A stretch of 29,997 bases of DNA, taken from Pseudomonadota bacterium (GTDB lineage: Bacteria; Pseudomonadota; Gammaproteobacteria; Burkholderiales; Burkholderiaceae_B). Each line of letters begins with the position of its first letter. The first letter of the stretch is position 1. The notes under the pieces are model-generated. The model made no database searches, had not been told where the DNA came from, and saw nothing but the letters and a program-made list of their open reading frames with translations. Both the position numbers and the translations under genes were made by a program. Location of the stretch: contig JAEYVD010000299.1 of the NCBI GenBank assembly GCA_023432075.1, positions 1 to 29,997 of the forward strand, given 5' to 3'. Shown here piece by piece: positions 7,848 to 16,679 of this stretch.

Positions 7848-7894
7848 CATATCAAAAGCGTATACGGTCCGATTGTATGTGAATTAGTCATATG
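7848..7894 (+). promoter_or_regulatory. LysR-type operator element A, between the regulator and the aldehyde dehydrogenase
   Basis: It begins CATATCAAAAGCG, has ATTAG at positions 36-40 and ends TCATATG. It matches element B at 33 of 47 positions without a gap. A -10-like TAGAAT follows at 7908-7913, and TTAGTC (7884-7889) could be the -35 with an 18-base spacer. The right part of the element therefore overlaps the -35, the usual place for the activation site of a LysR protein. On the minus strand, TACAAT (7872-7877) could serve the regulator gene, allowing autoregulation. Confidence 0.7.
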
Positions 7895-8000
7895 CCTAGG
7901 TTTTTTTTAGAATCCCTCAACGGTCGTTGATTTCAGCGTGATGAACAGTCAAAAGACCTGCCGGTAGAGCTAGTGGCCTGCGCGCCGAAGGACGGATACG

Positions 8001-9467
8001 ATGGATTTCGAACCAGACTCGATAAGGGTTCCGACGGGGCATTTCATCGGTGGGCAGCTAGTCACCGGCGGACCGGCCATCGACGTCCTGCGTCCTTCCG
8101 ATAGTCGTGTCATGGGAGACATCCCCGACGCGACCGCAGACCTGGTCGATCAGGCGGTGCAAAACGCGCATGAAGCGTGGCGCACCAGCGGCTGGGGCAC
8201 CCGAGCGCCTCGGGAACGTGCGCGCGTGCTGATGCGCTGGGCCGATCTGCTGGAGGCTCATGCCGCCGAGTTGGCGCAGCTCGAGGCGCTGGGTTCCACA
8301 CGCCCCATCAACGACGCCTATCACTTCGACCTTCCGTTCACCGCCGAGTGCATCCGTTTTTTTGCGGAATGCGCAGACAAGTTCGGTGGCGATGCCGTGC
8401 CAACCCGCGCTGACAGCTTGGGAATGGTGTTGCCGGAACCCTATGGTGTCGTGGGCGCAGTGGCGCCGTGGAATTTTCCACTCTCAATGGCCTCCTGGAA
8501 ATGCGCGCCGGCGCTGGCGGCAGGAAACGCCATCGTCCTCAAGCCTTCCGAGTTGACCCCGTTTTCCGTGCTGCGATTTGCCGAGCTGGCCGTGGAAGCC
8601 GGGTTGCCTGCAGGGATCTTCAATGTGGTTCAGGGACGGGGAAGCCAGGCCGGCGCCGCGCTGATGCGTCACCCGTTGATCGGCAAGGTTTCGTTTACGG
8701 GATCGACCGCGACGGGCGCCGCCATCATGAGCGACTGCGCACGCCATGGCACCAAGCCCGTGACCTTGGAGCTTGGCGGCAAGAGTCCCCAGCTTGTCTT
8801 TGACGATGCAGGCGACGTGCGGGATATTGCCGCCCGGATCGTCAAGGGGTTCACCTCCAATGCGGGCCAGGCGTGCGTGTCGGGAACCCGGCTGATCGTT
8901 CAGCAGGGCATCTCCTCGCAGCTTGTCGATGAGATCACCAGGCAGATTGCGCATTTCCAACCGGGCCCGACCTGGCGCGCGGCCACGAATTTTCCCCCCT
9001 TGATCAACGAGACGCAGGCCAGGAAAGTCCATGCTGCGGTGCAAGGCGCGGTGGCGGACGGCGCTCAGGCGCTGTGCGGCGGCGATTTTTTCGACGTGGA
9101 TCTGGGCGGATTTTTCTATCAGCCCACGCTTCTGGCGGGCGTTGATGCCGGCATGGCCGCGGTACGCGAGGAAATCTTCGGCCCTGTCCTCACCGTGCAA
9201 ACCTTCGGCGATGAGGAAGAAGGCCTGGCCCTGGCGGACCATCCGACCTACGGACTTGCTGCGGGCGTTCATACGCAGAACATCAGCCGGGCGCTGCGCG
9301 CGGTCCGCCGCATTCAGGCGGGCACGGTGTGGGTAAACAGGTTCGGGCGAACCTGGGATTTCATCCTGCCGACCGGCGGATTCAAAGGATCGGGATTGGG
9401 CAAGGACCTCGGGCGTCAAGCCTTTGAGGCGAACCTCCGATACAAGAGCGTGCTTGTCGACTTCTAG
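8001..9467 (+). CDS. NAD(P)-dependent aldehyde dehydrogenase
   Basis: The 488-residue product is a complete aldehyde dehydrogenase. Visible catalytic residues are N158 (PWNF), K181 (KPSE), E257 (LELGG) and C292 (GQAC), and the C-terminal block TGGFKGSGLGKD is typical. A GAAGGA sits 8 bases before the ATG. It is distinct from GabD in this window and looks closer to the broad amino-aldehyde dehydrogenases (PuuC or betaine-aldehyde type); this subgroup call is inference. It is the first gene of a plus-strand run with the HAD protein and the PuuB-like oxidoreductase, so it may oxidise the aldehyde the latter releases. Its promoter carries operator element A. Confidence 0.92.
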   Translation: MDFEPDSIRVPTGHFIGGQLVTGGPAIDVLRPSDSRVMGDIPDATADLVDQAVQNAHEAWRTSGWGTRAPRERARVLMRWADLLEAHAAELAQLEALGSTRPINDAYHFDLPFTAECIRFFAECADKFGGDAVPTRADSLGMVLPEPYGVVGAVAPWNFPLSMASWKCAPALAAGNAIVLKPSELTPFSVLRFAELAVEAGLPAGIFNVVQGRGSQAGAALMRHPLIGKVSFTGSTATGAAIMSDCARHGTKPVTLELGGKSPQLVFDDAGDVRDIAARIVKGFTSNAGQACVSGTRLIVQQGISSQLVDEITRQIAHFQPGPTWRAATNFPPLINETQARKVHAAVQGAVADGAQALCGGDFFDVDLGGFFYQPTLLAGVDAGMAAVREEIFGPVLTVQTFGDEEEGLALADHPTYGLAAGVHTQNISRALRAVRRIQAGTVWVNRFGRTWDFILPTGGFKGSGLGKDLGRQAFEANLRYKSVLVDF

Positions 9468-9476
9468 CAGTTCTAT

Positions 9477-9492
9477 GCTGGCTTGAGCCAGC
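9477..9492 (+). other. Short perfect hairpin between the aldehyde dehydrogenase and HAD genes
   Basis: GCTGGCT, TG, AGCCAGC is a perfect inverted repeat in the 58-bp intergenic gap. It lacks a T tract directly after it. It could protect the upstream message end or reduce read-through, but need not separate the two genes. Confidence 0.35.
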
Positions 9493-9525
9493 AAACCCTT
9501 CCAGCGATTTTTTGAAGGCAACATC

Positions 9526-10194
9526 ATGGCCATCTTCAAACCGAAGTACATCACGTTCGACTGCTACGGCACGTTGACCAACTTTGACATGGCGGGCGCG
9601 GCGCGCGCCCGTTACCAGGACCGCGTCAGCGCGGCGGACATGCCGGGGTTCATCGAGAGCTTTCGCGGCTATCGCCTGGACGAGGTGCTGGGCGCCTGGA
9701 AGCCGTTCCGCGAGGTCATCTGCAACGCCGTCGAGCGCACGTGCAAGCGGTGGGCAGTCGCCTACGACGAGGCCGACGGTCTCGCTATCTACAATGCCGT
9801 GCCCACCTGGGGACCGCATCCCGACGTGCCGGCCGGTCTTTCGGCGGTGGCGAAGGAATTCCCCCTCGTCATCTTCTCGAACGCCGCCAATGCGCAGATC
9901 GGGCACAACGTCGAAAAGCTCGGCGCGCCGTTTCACAAAGTTTTCACGGCCGAGCAAGCACAGTGCTACAAGCCGCGGTACGGCGCCTTCGAATATATGT
10001 TGGACGCGCTGAACTGCGGGCCCGAAGATATTCTGCATGTCTCCTCCAGCCTGCGTTACGACTTGATGTCGGCGTATGACCTGGGCATCAAGAACAAGGT
10101 GTGGGTCAATCGCGGCCATGAGCCCGCCAACCCCTTCTACGAGTACACCGAGATCAAGAATATCGGTGGTCTGCCTGCCGTCGTCGGTCTATGA
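9526..10194 (+). CDS. HAD-superfamily hydrolase resembling type II haloacid dehalogenase
   Basis: The 222-residue product has the HAD motifs in order: FDCYGTL with nucleophile D12, SNA with S118 and N119, CYKP with K149, and HVSSSLRYDL around residues 171-180. Type II 2-haloacid dehalogenases have the same length and the first three motifs. In those enzymes the last motif usually reads SSNxWD, with an asparagine that helps activate water. Here the equivalent region reads SSSLRYD, so the asparagine is missing. Dehalogenase activity is therefore doubtful and a phosphatase or another hydrolase is possible. GAAGG precedes the ATG, and the stop overlaps the ATG of the next gene as ATGA, so translation is coupled with the FAD oxidoreductase. 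Confidence 0.85.
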   Translation: MAIFKPKYITFDCYGTLTNFDMAGAARARYQDRVSAADMPGFIESFRGYRLDEVLGAWKPFREVICNAVERTCKRWAVAYDEADGLAIYNAVPTWGPHPDVPAGLSAVAKEFPLVIFSNAANAQIGHNVEKLGAPFHKVFTAEQAQCYKPRYGAFEYMLDALNCGPEDILHVSSSLRYDLMSAYDLGIKNKVWVNRGHEPANPFYEYTEIKNIGGLPAVVGL

Positions 10195-11462
10195 AACTCG
10201 CTCCTTACTGGCTCGATACCGCGCCGGCCTTTACGGGCGCGGCGACGGACTTGCCCGCCCGTGCAGACGTCGTGGTCGTGGGCGCGGGCTTTACCGGTCT
10301 CTCGGCCGCGCGATCCCTGGCGATGGCTGGCGTGGACGTCGTGGTCCTGGAATCAGGAAGGATTCAAGGCGAGGCGTCGGGGCGCAATGGCGGACATTGC
10401 AGCCCCGGCACCGCGCAAGGGTTTGCCGACCTGATCGAGAAGTATGGGTTGGACACCGCGCTGCGCTACACCCGGGCGTATGACGACGCGGTCGAGTTCG
10501 TCGATCACGTCATCGCCGAAGAGCGCATCGATTGCGACTTCTCGCGGTGTGGCAAGTTGAAGCTCGCCAGCAAGGCCAAGCATTTTCCCGGGCTGGTACG
10601 CAATCATGACGCGCTTCGCCGGCATATCGGCGCGCCCGTCGAGGTGCTTTCCGCGGCAGAGGTGCGCGAAGAATTGGCATCGGACGCCTTTCATGGCGGG
10701 ATGCTCGATCCGCGCGGCGCCCAGATGCACATGGGCAAGTTCGGTACTGGCCTGGCGATGGCCGCCGTGCGTCATGGCGCGCGCATTCTCGAAAACGCCG
10801 CGGTAACGGGCTTGACGCGCCTTGCCGGCGATCAGTATCGGGTCACCACCGAAAAAGGGGAGATCCACGCCGACCGTGTGCTGCTGGCCACCGGACGATC
10901 GGATCACGGCCCCTTCGAGTGGTGGCAGCGCCGCATCGTGCCCGTGGGCAGTTTCGTGATCGTGACGGAGCCGATTCCGGATCTGCTCGATCAGGTGCTT
11001 CCGCGACGCCGCAATTACGTCACGAGCCTGAACTTCGGGAACTACTTCCGAACGACGCGGGATCACCGTCTGGTTTGGGGCGGGCGTGCCCGTTTTGCCA
11101 AAAGCAATCCGGCTTCCGACAGGAAGAGCGGCAGGATTCTGGAGCAAAACCTGCAGCAGTTGCTGCCTGCCATGAAGGGCGTTCGGATCGATTACTGCTG
11201 GGGAGGGCTGGTGGAAGCGACCGCGGACCGGCTGCCGGGGGCAGGGCAACACGACGGTCTCTATTACGCATTGGCCTATAGCGGTCATGGCACGCAGATG
11301 TCGGTGTATCTGGGCGACCTGATGGCGGACATCGTGCGTGGCGTTCCGCGTAAAAACCCGTGGGCCCGCGAAGAGTGGCCTGCAGTTCCCGGGTATGCCG
11401 GCCGCAATTGGTTCCTGCCGCTGGCGGGACTGTACTTTCGCTTCAAAGACGCGTTTTATTGA
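10191..11462 (+). CDS. FAD-dependent amine or amino-acid oxidoreductase, DAO fold, PuuB-like
   Basis: The 423-residue product starts with a Rossmann FAD-binding motif VVVVGAGFTGLSAARSL (glycines in residues 31-36), with the ribose-binding glutamate at E54. EASGRNGGHCSPG (61-73) follows, a sequence typical of the PuuB/OrdL branch of the DAO superfamily. The C-terminal GHGTQMSVYLGDL segment completes the FAD site. Members oxidise secondary or primary amines such as gamma-glutamylputrescine, sarcosine or N-methyl amino acids to imines or aldehydes. Its start overlaps the HAD stop, and the aldehyde dehydrogenase lies two genes upstream, giving an oxidase-dehydrogenase pair. No glutamylputrescine ligase or hydrolase gene is nearby, so the classic putrescine route is not complete here. 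Confidence 0.88.
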   Translation: MKLAPYWLDTAPAFTGAATDLPARADVVVVGAGFTGLSAARSLAMAGVDVVVLESGRIQGEASGRNGGHCSPGTAQGFADLIEKYGLDTALRYTRAYDDAVEFVDHVIAEERIDCDFSRCGKLKLASKAKHFPGLVRNHDALRRHIGAPVEVLSAAEVREELASDAFHGGMLDPRGAQMHMGKFGTGLAMAAVRHGARILENAAVTGLTRLAGDQYRVTTEKGEIHADRVLLATGRSDHGPFEWWQRRIVPVGSFVIVTEPIPDLLDQVLPRRRNYVTSLNFGNYFRTTRDHRLVWGGRARFAKSNPASDRKSGRILEQNLQQLLPAMKGVRIDYCWGGLVEATADRLPGAGQHDGLYYALAYSGHGTQMSVYLGDLMADIVRGVPRKNPWAREEWPAVPGYAGRNWFLPLAGLYFRFKDAFY

Positions 11463-11545
11463 TCGATTGTGCTACGTGCTCAGACGCGAAACGTGCGATC
11501 CGTCAATCGAAGGACTGATGATGGTTTTGAATAAGGCAGGTCGAT

Positions 11546-12496
11546 ATGAATAGTCTCATTCTGCGCATGGTCTGTCGGCGCATCGGGATCGGACTAGTCA
11601 CGCTGTTCATCGTGTGCGCGCTGGTGTTCTTCATGTCCAGCCTGCTGCCCGGTGATGCCGCGCAGATGGCGCTGGGACAAGCGGCAACGCCCGAGACCGT
11701 GGCGGCGCTGCGGGCTCAGCTCGGCCTGGATCAACCCGCCGTGTTGCGCTTCTTCACGTGGCTCGGCAATTTCATGACCGGCAACTTCGGCGTCTCGTAT
11801 GCGGGGGGCGTGCCGGTAAAGACCATCGTTGCGCCGCGGATTCCGAACTCGCTGATGCTGGCCGCCGCGGCGACGGCGGCATCGGTTCCCATCGCGCTGT
11901 TCCTGGGAATCCTGTCTGCCATGTATCGGGGGTCTCGCCTGGATCGCGTCATCGGGATCGGCACGATGTCGGTGGTGGCGGTGCCCGAGTTCCTGGTCGC
12001 GACGTTGGCGGTGCTGATCTTCGCCGTGCAACTTCGGTGGATGTCTGCGCTGTCGTTGGGGGCGGACGTCTCCACGGTGGCGGGGTTCTTCAAGGCGTAT
12101 GGCCTTCCCGTGCTGACCTTGTGCTGTGTGGTGGTGGCCCAGATGGCCCGCATGACGCGAGCCGCGCTGATCAATCAGCTGGACGCCGCCTACGTGGAAA
12201 TGTGCGTCCTCAAAGGCCTGAAGCCCACGCGTATCGTGCTGCGTCATGCCTTGCCCAATGCCATCGGCCCCATCGTCAACGCCATGGCGCTGAGCTTGTC
12301 CTACCTGCTGGGTGGGGTCATCATCGTGGAGACGATCTTCTCGTACCCCGGCCTGGCCAGCACCTTGGTCGACGCCGTGAGCAACCGGGATCTCCCCGTC
12401 GTGCAGTTCTGCGTGTTGTTCTTCAGCGCGTGCTACCTGTTGCTGTTGTTGGTCGCCGACATCTTTACGATCATCTTTAATCCCAAGCTGCGCTGA
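11546..12496 (+). CDS. Peptide/nickel-type ABC transporter permease, DppB-like
   Basis: The 316-residue product is a polytopic inner-membrane permease of the DppB/OppB class. It has a first membrane helix at residues 12-35, the typical GDAAQMALGQAATPETVAALRAQLGLDQP loop, and the EAA coupling loop near residues 225-245 (LKPTRIVLRHALPNAIGP). The last helix ends with DIFTIIFNPKLR. An AAGGCAGG provides the ribosome site. It is followed 1 base later by the second permease and then the ATPase. The preceding gap is 83 bp without a terminator, so the cluster may be transcribed from the aldehyde dehydrogenase promoter. The substrate cannot be told from the permease; the class carries peptides, opines, glutathione and similar compounds. 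Confidence 0.93.
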   Translation: MNSLILRMVCRRIGIGLVTLFIVCALVFFMSSLLPGDAAQMALGQAATPETVAALRAQLGLDQPAVLRFFTWLGNFMTGNFGVSYAGGVPVKTIVAPRIPNSLMLAAAATAASVPIALFLGILSAMYRGSRLDRVIGIGTMSVVAVPEFLVATLAVLIFAVQLRWMSALSLGADVSTVAGFFKAYGLPVLTLCCVVVAQMARMTRAALINQLDAAYVEMCVLKGLKPTRIVLRHALPNAIGPIVNAMALSLSYLLGGVIIVETIFSYPGLASTLVDAVSNRDLPVVQFCVLFFSACYLLLLLVADIFTIIFNPKLR

Positions 12497-12497
12497 C

Positions 12498-13352
12498 ATG
12501 ACGACATTTCTACACCTTCCTCGCTCATGCGGACGCTTCTTCCTGTCGCTGTCCCTGGCTGGCCGGATAGGACTGAGCATATCGGTGTTCTGGATCTTCA
12601 TTGCGATTTTTGGCGCCTGGATCGCCCCGTACGGCGCACTCGATTTCGGCGACGGGCCCATCTTTGGCTCCTGGACCGCGGCAAATCCCTTGGGAACCGA
12701 CTTTCTGGGGCGCGATCTGCTGAGCCGCATTCTGCTGGGCGCGCGTTACTCGATTGGCCTGGCGCTGGTCGCAACGTTGCTGGCCAGCGTGTGCGGCACG
12801 CTGCTGGCGTTGATTTCCGTAGTGATCGGCGGATGGCTGGACGAAGGTCTGAGCCGGGTGATGGATTCCCTGCTGATCCTGCCCAGCAAGATCCTTGCGC
12901 TTCTCATGGTGGCCATCTACGGTTCTTCGCTGCCCGTGCTTATCCTGACGGCTGCGGTGGTGTACATGCCTGGCGCCTATCGCATTGCCCGCTCGCAAGC
13001 GCTGGGCTTGAACGAAATGGAGTACGTCACGGTTTCCCGCCTGAACGGGGAAAGCAAAATGTACATCGCGTGCAGGGACATCCTGCCCAACATGATCCAT
13101 CCGATGATGGCCGACTTTGGACTGCGCTTCGTCTACAACGTGCTGATGCTCAGCGGTCTGAGCTTTTTGGGGCTGGGCGTGCAGCCACCCAACGCGGACT
13201 GGGGATCGCTGGTGCGTGAAAATCTGTCCGGCCTTGCGTCGGGCGCGCCGGCCGTGCTGATGCCTGCGGTCGCCATTGCCACGTTGACGATCGGCGCCAA
13301 TCTGTTCATCGACAGCCTGGCGATCCGCAAGCGCTCGCGCGCAGGGAGTTAA
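12498..13352 (+). CDS. Peptide/nickel-type ABC transporter permease, DppC-like
   Basis: This 284-residue protein is the second permease of the transporter. The DppC-type N-terminal loop contains FGSWTAANPLGTDFLGRDLLSR, marking the start of the conserved transport domain. The EAA loop is near ACRDILPNMIHPM, and the following GLSFLGLGVQPPNADWG is a hallmark of this class. Its ATG lies 1 base after the stop of the first permease and has no strong ribosome site of its own, which suggests translational coupling. It should form the heterodimeric channel with the upstream permease. Confidence 0.93.
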   Translation: MTTFLHLPRSCGRFFLSLSLAGRIGLSISVFWIFIAIFGAWIAPYGALDFGDGPIFGSWTAANPLGTDFLGRDLLSRILLGARYSIGLALVATLLASVCGTLLALISVVIGGWLDEGLSRVMDSLLILPSKILALLMVAIYGSSLPVLILTAAVVYMPGAYRIARSQALGLNEMEYVTVSRLNGESKMYIACRDILPNMIHPMMADFGLRFVYNVLMLSGLSFLGLGVQPPNADWGSLVRENLSGLASGAPAVLMPAVAIATLTIGANLFIDSLAIRKRSRAGS

Positions 13353-13354
13353 AG

Positions 13355-15028
13355 ATGTCTAATCGCTTGGTTGATGTTGCCGATCTGCGGGTCGTTGCCC
13401 GCGGCGCCGACGGCCGAGAGCAGGAAATCGTCAAGGGCGTGAGCTTTTCCATCAACGAAGGCGAGGTGCTCGCCCTGATTGGAGAATCGGGATCGGGAAA
13501 GACGACCATTGCGCTTTCGTTGCTGGGTTACGCCAAGCCGGGTTGCCGGATCGCGGGCGGCCGAATCCAGGTGGGGAGTTCCGAGGTCACGTCAGCCTCG
13601 CGCAAGGCGCTATATGCGTTGCGCGGCACGCGTGTGGCGTACGTCGCCCAGAGCGCGTCCGCGTCCTTCAACCCCTCCCTCAGAATCATCGACCAGGTCA
13701 TCGAAGGCGTGTGCGTGCATGGGCTGATGGATCGGAAACAGGCGCGTGAAAAAGCCATCCGGTTGTTCCAATCCCTGGCGTTGCCATCTCCTCAGACGAT
13801 CGGCGAACGATACCCGCATCAGGTTTCCGGAGGACAGCTGCAGCGGCTGATGGCTGCGATGGCGTTGATGTCCGACCCGCAGGTGGTGATTTTCGACGAG
13901 CCTACGACGGCGCTGGATGTCACCACCCAGATCGAAGTCCTGAATGCGTTCAAGCAGGCGATACAAACCCTGCGTATCAGTGCGGTCTACGTGTCGCACG
14001 ATCTCGCCGTCGTGTCCCAGGTCGCGGATCGGGTGTTGGTCCTGCGCAATGGCGAGATGCAGGAGCAAGGCGAAATCACGACAATCATCGAGTCGCCCTC
14101 GCATCCTTACACGCGCAGTCTGATGGCGGCCGCGCTGCCCGTATCGCGGTTGAGCGACGGCGATGCCCAGCACGCCGCGGAGCAAGCGCCGCTGCTGGAG
14201 ATCCGGGGGATGACCGCGGGTTATGGCAAGCGCGACGCGGCAGGGATGCCGGCCGTGAAGATTCTGGATGATGTCAGTCTGGTTGTCCGGCGCGGCACCA
14301 CCATGGGTGTGATTGGTGAGTCGGGCAGTGGAAAATCCACGTTGGCTTATGTGGTTGCCGGCTTGCTGGCGCCCGCCAGGGGCGAAGTGATTTTTGATGG
14401 CGCACCTTTGCCGGGCGAGCTTCGCGATCGAAACAAGGATCTCTATCGTCGGATTCAGCTGGTGTTTCAGAATGCCGACAAGGTGTTGAATCCCTCGCAC
14501 AGCGTGGCCGAAATATTGGCCCGCCCGCTCAAGGTGTTCGAGCGCTGTGCGCCCAAGCAGATGGCCGCGCGCGTGGCGCGCATGCTGGATATGGTGAAGC
14601 TGCCTTCCTCGGTGGCGCAGCGGCGTCCCGCCGAGCTGTCCGGCGGACAGAAACAGCGCGTCAATTTGGCGCGGGCGTTGGCGGCCGATCCCGAGCTCAT
14701 CATCTGCGACGAAGTCACGTCGGCGTTGGACACGGTGGTTGGCGCCGCCATCCTGGACCTGCTGGTGGAACTGCGTCACGAACTGCAGATGTCCTACATT
14801 TTCATCAGCCACGACATCTCGACGGTCAGAACGACTTGCGATGACATTACCGTCTTGTACCAGGGGCGAAAAGTCGATGAATGCCCGCGGGATGCGCTGC
14901 TGACACAGCCGCGTCACGCCTACACCGACATGTTGATCGACTCCGTGCCGGAACTGCGGCAGGGGTGGCTGGAAGCCGCCAGCGTGCGAATGCGGGACCG
15001 CCGCGCGCAGGTGACAGTGCCGGGTTAG
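13355..15028 (+). CDS. Double ABC ATPase, DppD-DppF-type fusion
   Basis: One 557-residue protein carries two complete ATPase domains. Domain 1 has Walker A GESGSGKT (residues 43-50), signature VSGGQ (157-161) and Walker B VVIFDE (177-182), followed by SHD. Domain 2 has Walker A at 321-328, signature LSGGQ (428-432) and Walker B LIICDE (448-453). Each domain has a C-terminal HPYT/HAYT-type peptide-transporter extension. Both sites look catalytically intact. The protein replaces the separate DppD and DppF subunits of classic peptide transporters. AGGGAG precedes the ATG and the gene begins 2 bases after the permease stop. It ends at a strong convergent terminator shared with the solute-binding protein. 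Confidence 0.95.
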   Translation: MSNRLVDVADLRVVARGADGREQEIVKGVSFSINEGEVLALIGESGSGKTTIALSLLGYAKPGCRIAGGRIQVGSSEVTSASRKALYALRGTRVAYVAQSASASFNPSLRIIDQVIEGVCVHGLMDRKQAREKAIRLFQSLALPSPQTIGERYPHQVSGGQLQRLMAAMALMSDPQVVIFDEPTTALDVTTQIEVLNAFKQAIQTLRISAVYVSHDLAVVSQVADRVLVLRNGEMQEQGEITTIIESPSHPYTRSLMAAALPVSRLSDGDAQHAAEQAPLLEIRGMTAGYGKRDAAGMPAVKILDDVSLVVRRGTTMGVIGESGSGKSTLAYVVAGLLAPARGEVIFDGAPLPGELRDRNKDLYRRIQLVFQNADKVLNPSHSVAEILARPLKVFERCAPKQMAARVARMLDMVKLPSSVAQRRPAELSGGQKQRVNLARALAADPELIICDEVTSALDTVVGAAILDLLVELRHELQMSYIFISHDISTVRTTCDDITVLYQGRKVDECPRDALLTQPRHAYTDMLIDSVPELRQGWLEAASVRMRDRRAQVTVPG

Positions 15029-15031
15029 GGC

Positions 15032-15072
15032 GGCCAATAAAAAAGGGGGCTGAGCCCCCTTTTCCATTGGCC
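15032..15072. terminator. Bidirectional intrinsic terminator
   Basis: A long inverted repeat: an inner stem AAAAGGGGGC, TGA, GCCCCCTTTT, plus outer arms GGCCAAT and ATTGGCC. The A run on one side and T run on the other make it a good terminator in both directions. It separates the ATPase gene from the convergent solute-binding protein gene, whose stop is 3 bases away. Confidence 0.85.
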
Positions 15073-15074
15073 GG

Positions 15075-16601
15075 TTACGCGCGCCAGATGGATTCCGCCA
15101 CCCGGAACCCCATATTCATGCCCGAGGGATTCGGCACATAGCCCCGGATGTTCTTGGACATTGCGTCCAGAATCGCCGTGAAGACCGGGATGACGGTTCC
15201 CGAACTCTCGTGGACCAGTGTCTGCATATCGCCGTAAATGGCTTTGCGCTTGTCGAAGTCTCCTTCCGCGCGGGCCGAGTCCAAGAGCTGATCGAGCTTC
15301 GGCTCTTTCCAGTGCGCCTCGTTGGTGTTGGATGTCGACCGATAGAACAGATCGAAGATCATGCCCACATTTGGCCGGTTGGAGATCGAGCCGTAGGTGA
15401 TGGGAAACTTGGTCCAGTATGTCGACCAGTAGCCATCCGTGGGCACTTGGCGGACCTTGAAGTTGAACCCGACCTTGGCGCCGAATGCCTGTAGAAACTG
15501 TGCGCCCTCGACAGACGTGGCAATGCCGGGTTGGCAGATCACCTCAAGTGTCTGCCCCGCCAGGCCGCTCTTTTGCATGTGGTACTTGGCTTTGTCCAGG
15601 TCGAACGGACGCTGCGGCAGGCCTTCGAGGAAGTAGGGGTCCCAAGGGGCGACCGGGTGGTCATTGGCGATGGCGCCGTAGCCCTGCATCACGCCATCAA
15701 GCATGCGCTTGCGGTCCTGCATGTAGCGCACGGCCGCGACAAAGTCCTGATTGCCTGCAATGGGGTGGTCTTGACGAAGGATGAGGTCGGTGTACAGGGG
15801 CAGCTTGTTGACAACCAGGTTGACGTTCTTGCTGCCTTCCACCTGCTTGGCGTAACGGGTCTCGACGAGCGCACAAATGTCGACGTCGCCGGCGAGGACC
15901 GCGTTGACGCGCGCGGCATTGTCGGTAACCCCAAAGATCTCGACGGAGTCCAGATGAGGCAGCCCGCTCTTCCAGTAGTTGGGGTTGCGCTTTGCTGAGA
16001 ACTTGCCGCCAGCCGTGAACGAGTCGATCTTGAAGGGGCCGGTGCCGACGGGCTTGCTGAAATCGGTGGTTCCATTCTTCACGATGAGGAAGTAGCTGCT
16101 CCCCAGCACCGACGGCAGATCGAAGTCCGGTTTGGCGATGGTCAGCGTCAGCTCGTGCTTGCCCACCGCCTTGATTTCCTTGAACCCGTTGGCGATCGCG
16201 ATCGCCTTGGACGCCGTTGCGGGATCCTTGTGACGCGACAGGGAATAGACCACGTCCTCGGCAGTCAGCTCCGAGCCATCATGAAACAGCACGCCCTTCT
16301 TGATCGTGATGTTCCAGTTCGATCCGTCGCTGCTTTCGATGCGTTCGGCCAGCGCGAGGTCAGGCTTCATCGAGGCGTTGAACTCGGTCAGCGCATTGAA
16401 CAGGCAGAACTGTTTCGTCCAGTCCGCGGAATGGGCCCCTTTTGCAGGATCAAGCGTGTCCGATACGGAACTGTTTTGCACTGCGATTTTGACGTTTCCC
16501 CCTTTTTTGGGCGTTTCTTGCGCCCACGAGAGAGAGGGAAACTGGGCCAATGCACCGGCGGTCGTGCAGATGGAGATAAAGCCTCGCCTTGTCGTTTTCA
16601 T
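15075..16601 (-). CDS. Solute-binding protein of a peptide/nickel-type ABC transporter, Tat signal
   Basis: The 508-residue product is a family 5 extracellular solute-binding protein (DppA/OppA class). The chosen ATG at 16601 follows a GAAGGGGAAG ribosome site and gives a twin-arginine signal (KTTRRGFIS, residues 2-10) ending near SWAQE, so export should be through Tat. The frame is open 20 codons further upstream without benefit. Family landmarks include DTLDPAKG, WNITIKKGVLFHDGSELTAEDV, VGTGPFKIDSF and NPNYW. It is convergent with the permease-ATPase genes and has its own promoter carrying operator element C. It is very likely the receptor of that transporter. The ligand is unknown; a small cyclic amide or derivative is suggested only by context. 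Confidence 0.93.
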   Translation of the reverse strand: MKTTRRGFISICTTAGALAQFPSLSWAQETPKKGGNVKIAVQNSSVSDTLDPAKGAHSADWTKQFCLFNALTEFNASMKPDLALAERIESSDGSNWNITIKKGVLFHDGSELTAEDVVYSLSRHKDPATASKAIAIANGFKEIKAVGKHELTLTIAKPDFDLPSVLGSSYFLIVKNGTTDFSKPVGTGPFKIDSFTAGGKFSAKRNPNYWKSGLPHLDSVEIFGVTDNAARVNAVLAGDVDICALVETRYAKQVEGSKNVNLVVNKLPLYTDLILRQDHPIAGNQDFVAAVRYMQDRKRMLDGVMQGYGAIANDHPVAPWDPYFLEGLPQRPFDLDKAKYHMQKSGLAGQTLEVICQPGIATSVEGAQFLQAFGAKVGFNFKVRQVPTDGYWSTYWTKFPITYGSISNRPNVGMIFDLFYRSTSNTNEAHWKEPKLDQLLDSARAEGDFDKRKAIYGDMQTLVHESSGTVIPVFTAILDAMSKNIRGYVPNPSGMNMGFRVAESIWRA

Positions 16602-16679
16602 GGTACTTCCCCTTCTATATGTGCCTTGCAATGTCACTGCAGCGGTTTGTGCCACTATCAAGTCTATGAGCGAAATTTC

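Noticed and set aside
10191..11462. Complete putrescine (Puu) pathway built on the PuuB-like enzyme
   Set aside because: No glutamylputrescine synthetase or gamma-glutamyl-GABA hydrolase gene is in the window.
11518..11553. Short frame ATGATGGTT... ending over the start of the first permease, with GAAGGA upstream
   Set aside because: The permease has its own ribosome site, and nothing besides the GAAGGA supports translation of this 11-codon frame.
13610..15067. Long minus-strand reading frame of 485 codons opposite the double ATPase
   Set aside because: It is rich in His, Arg and Gln as expected from antisense GC-rich codons, while the plus strand has all ATPase motifs.
16602..16661. N-terminal extension of the solute-binding protein by 20 codons
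   Set aside because: The ATG at 16601 has a strong ribosome site and gives a normal Tat signal peptide.
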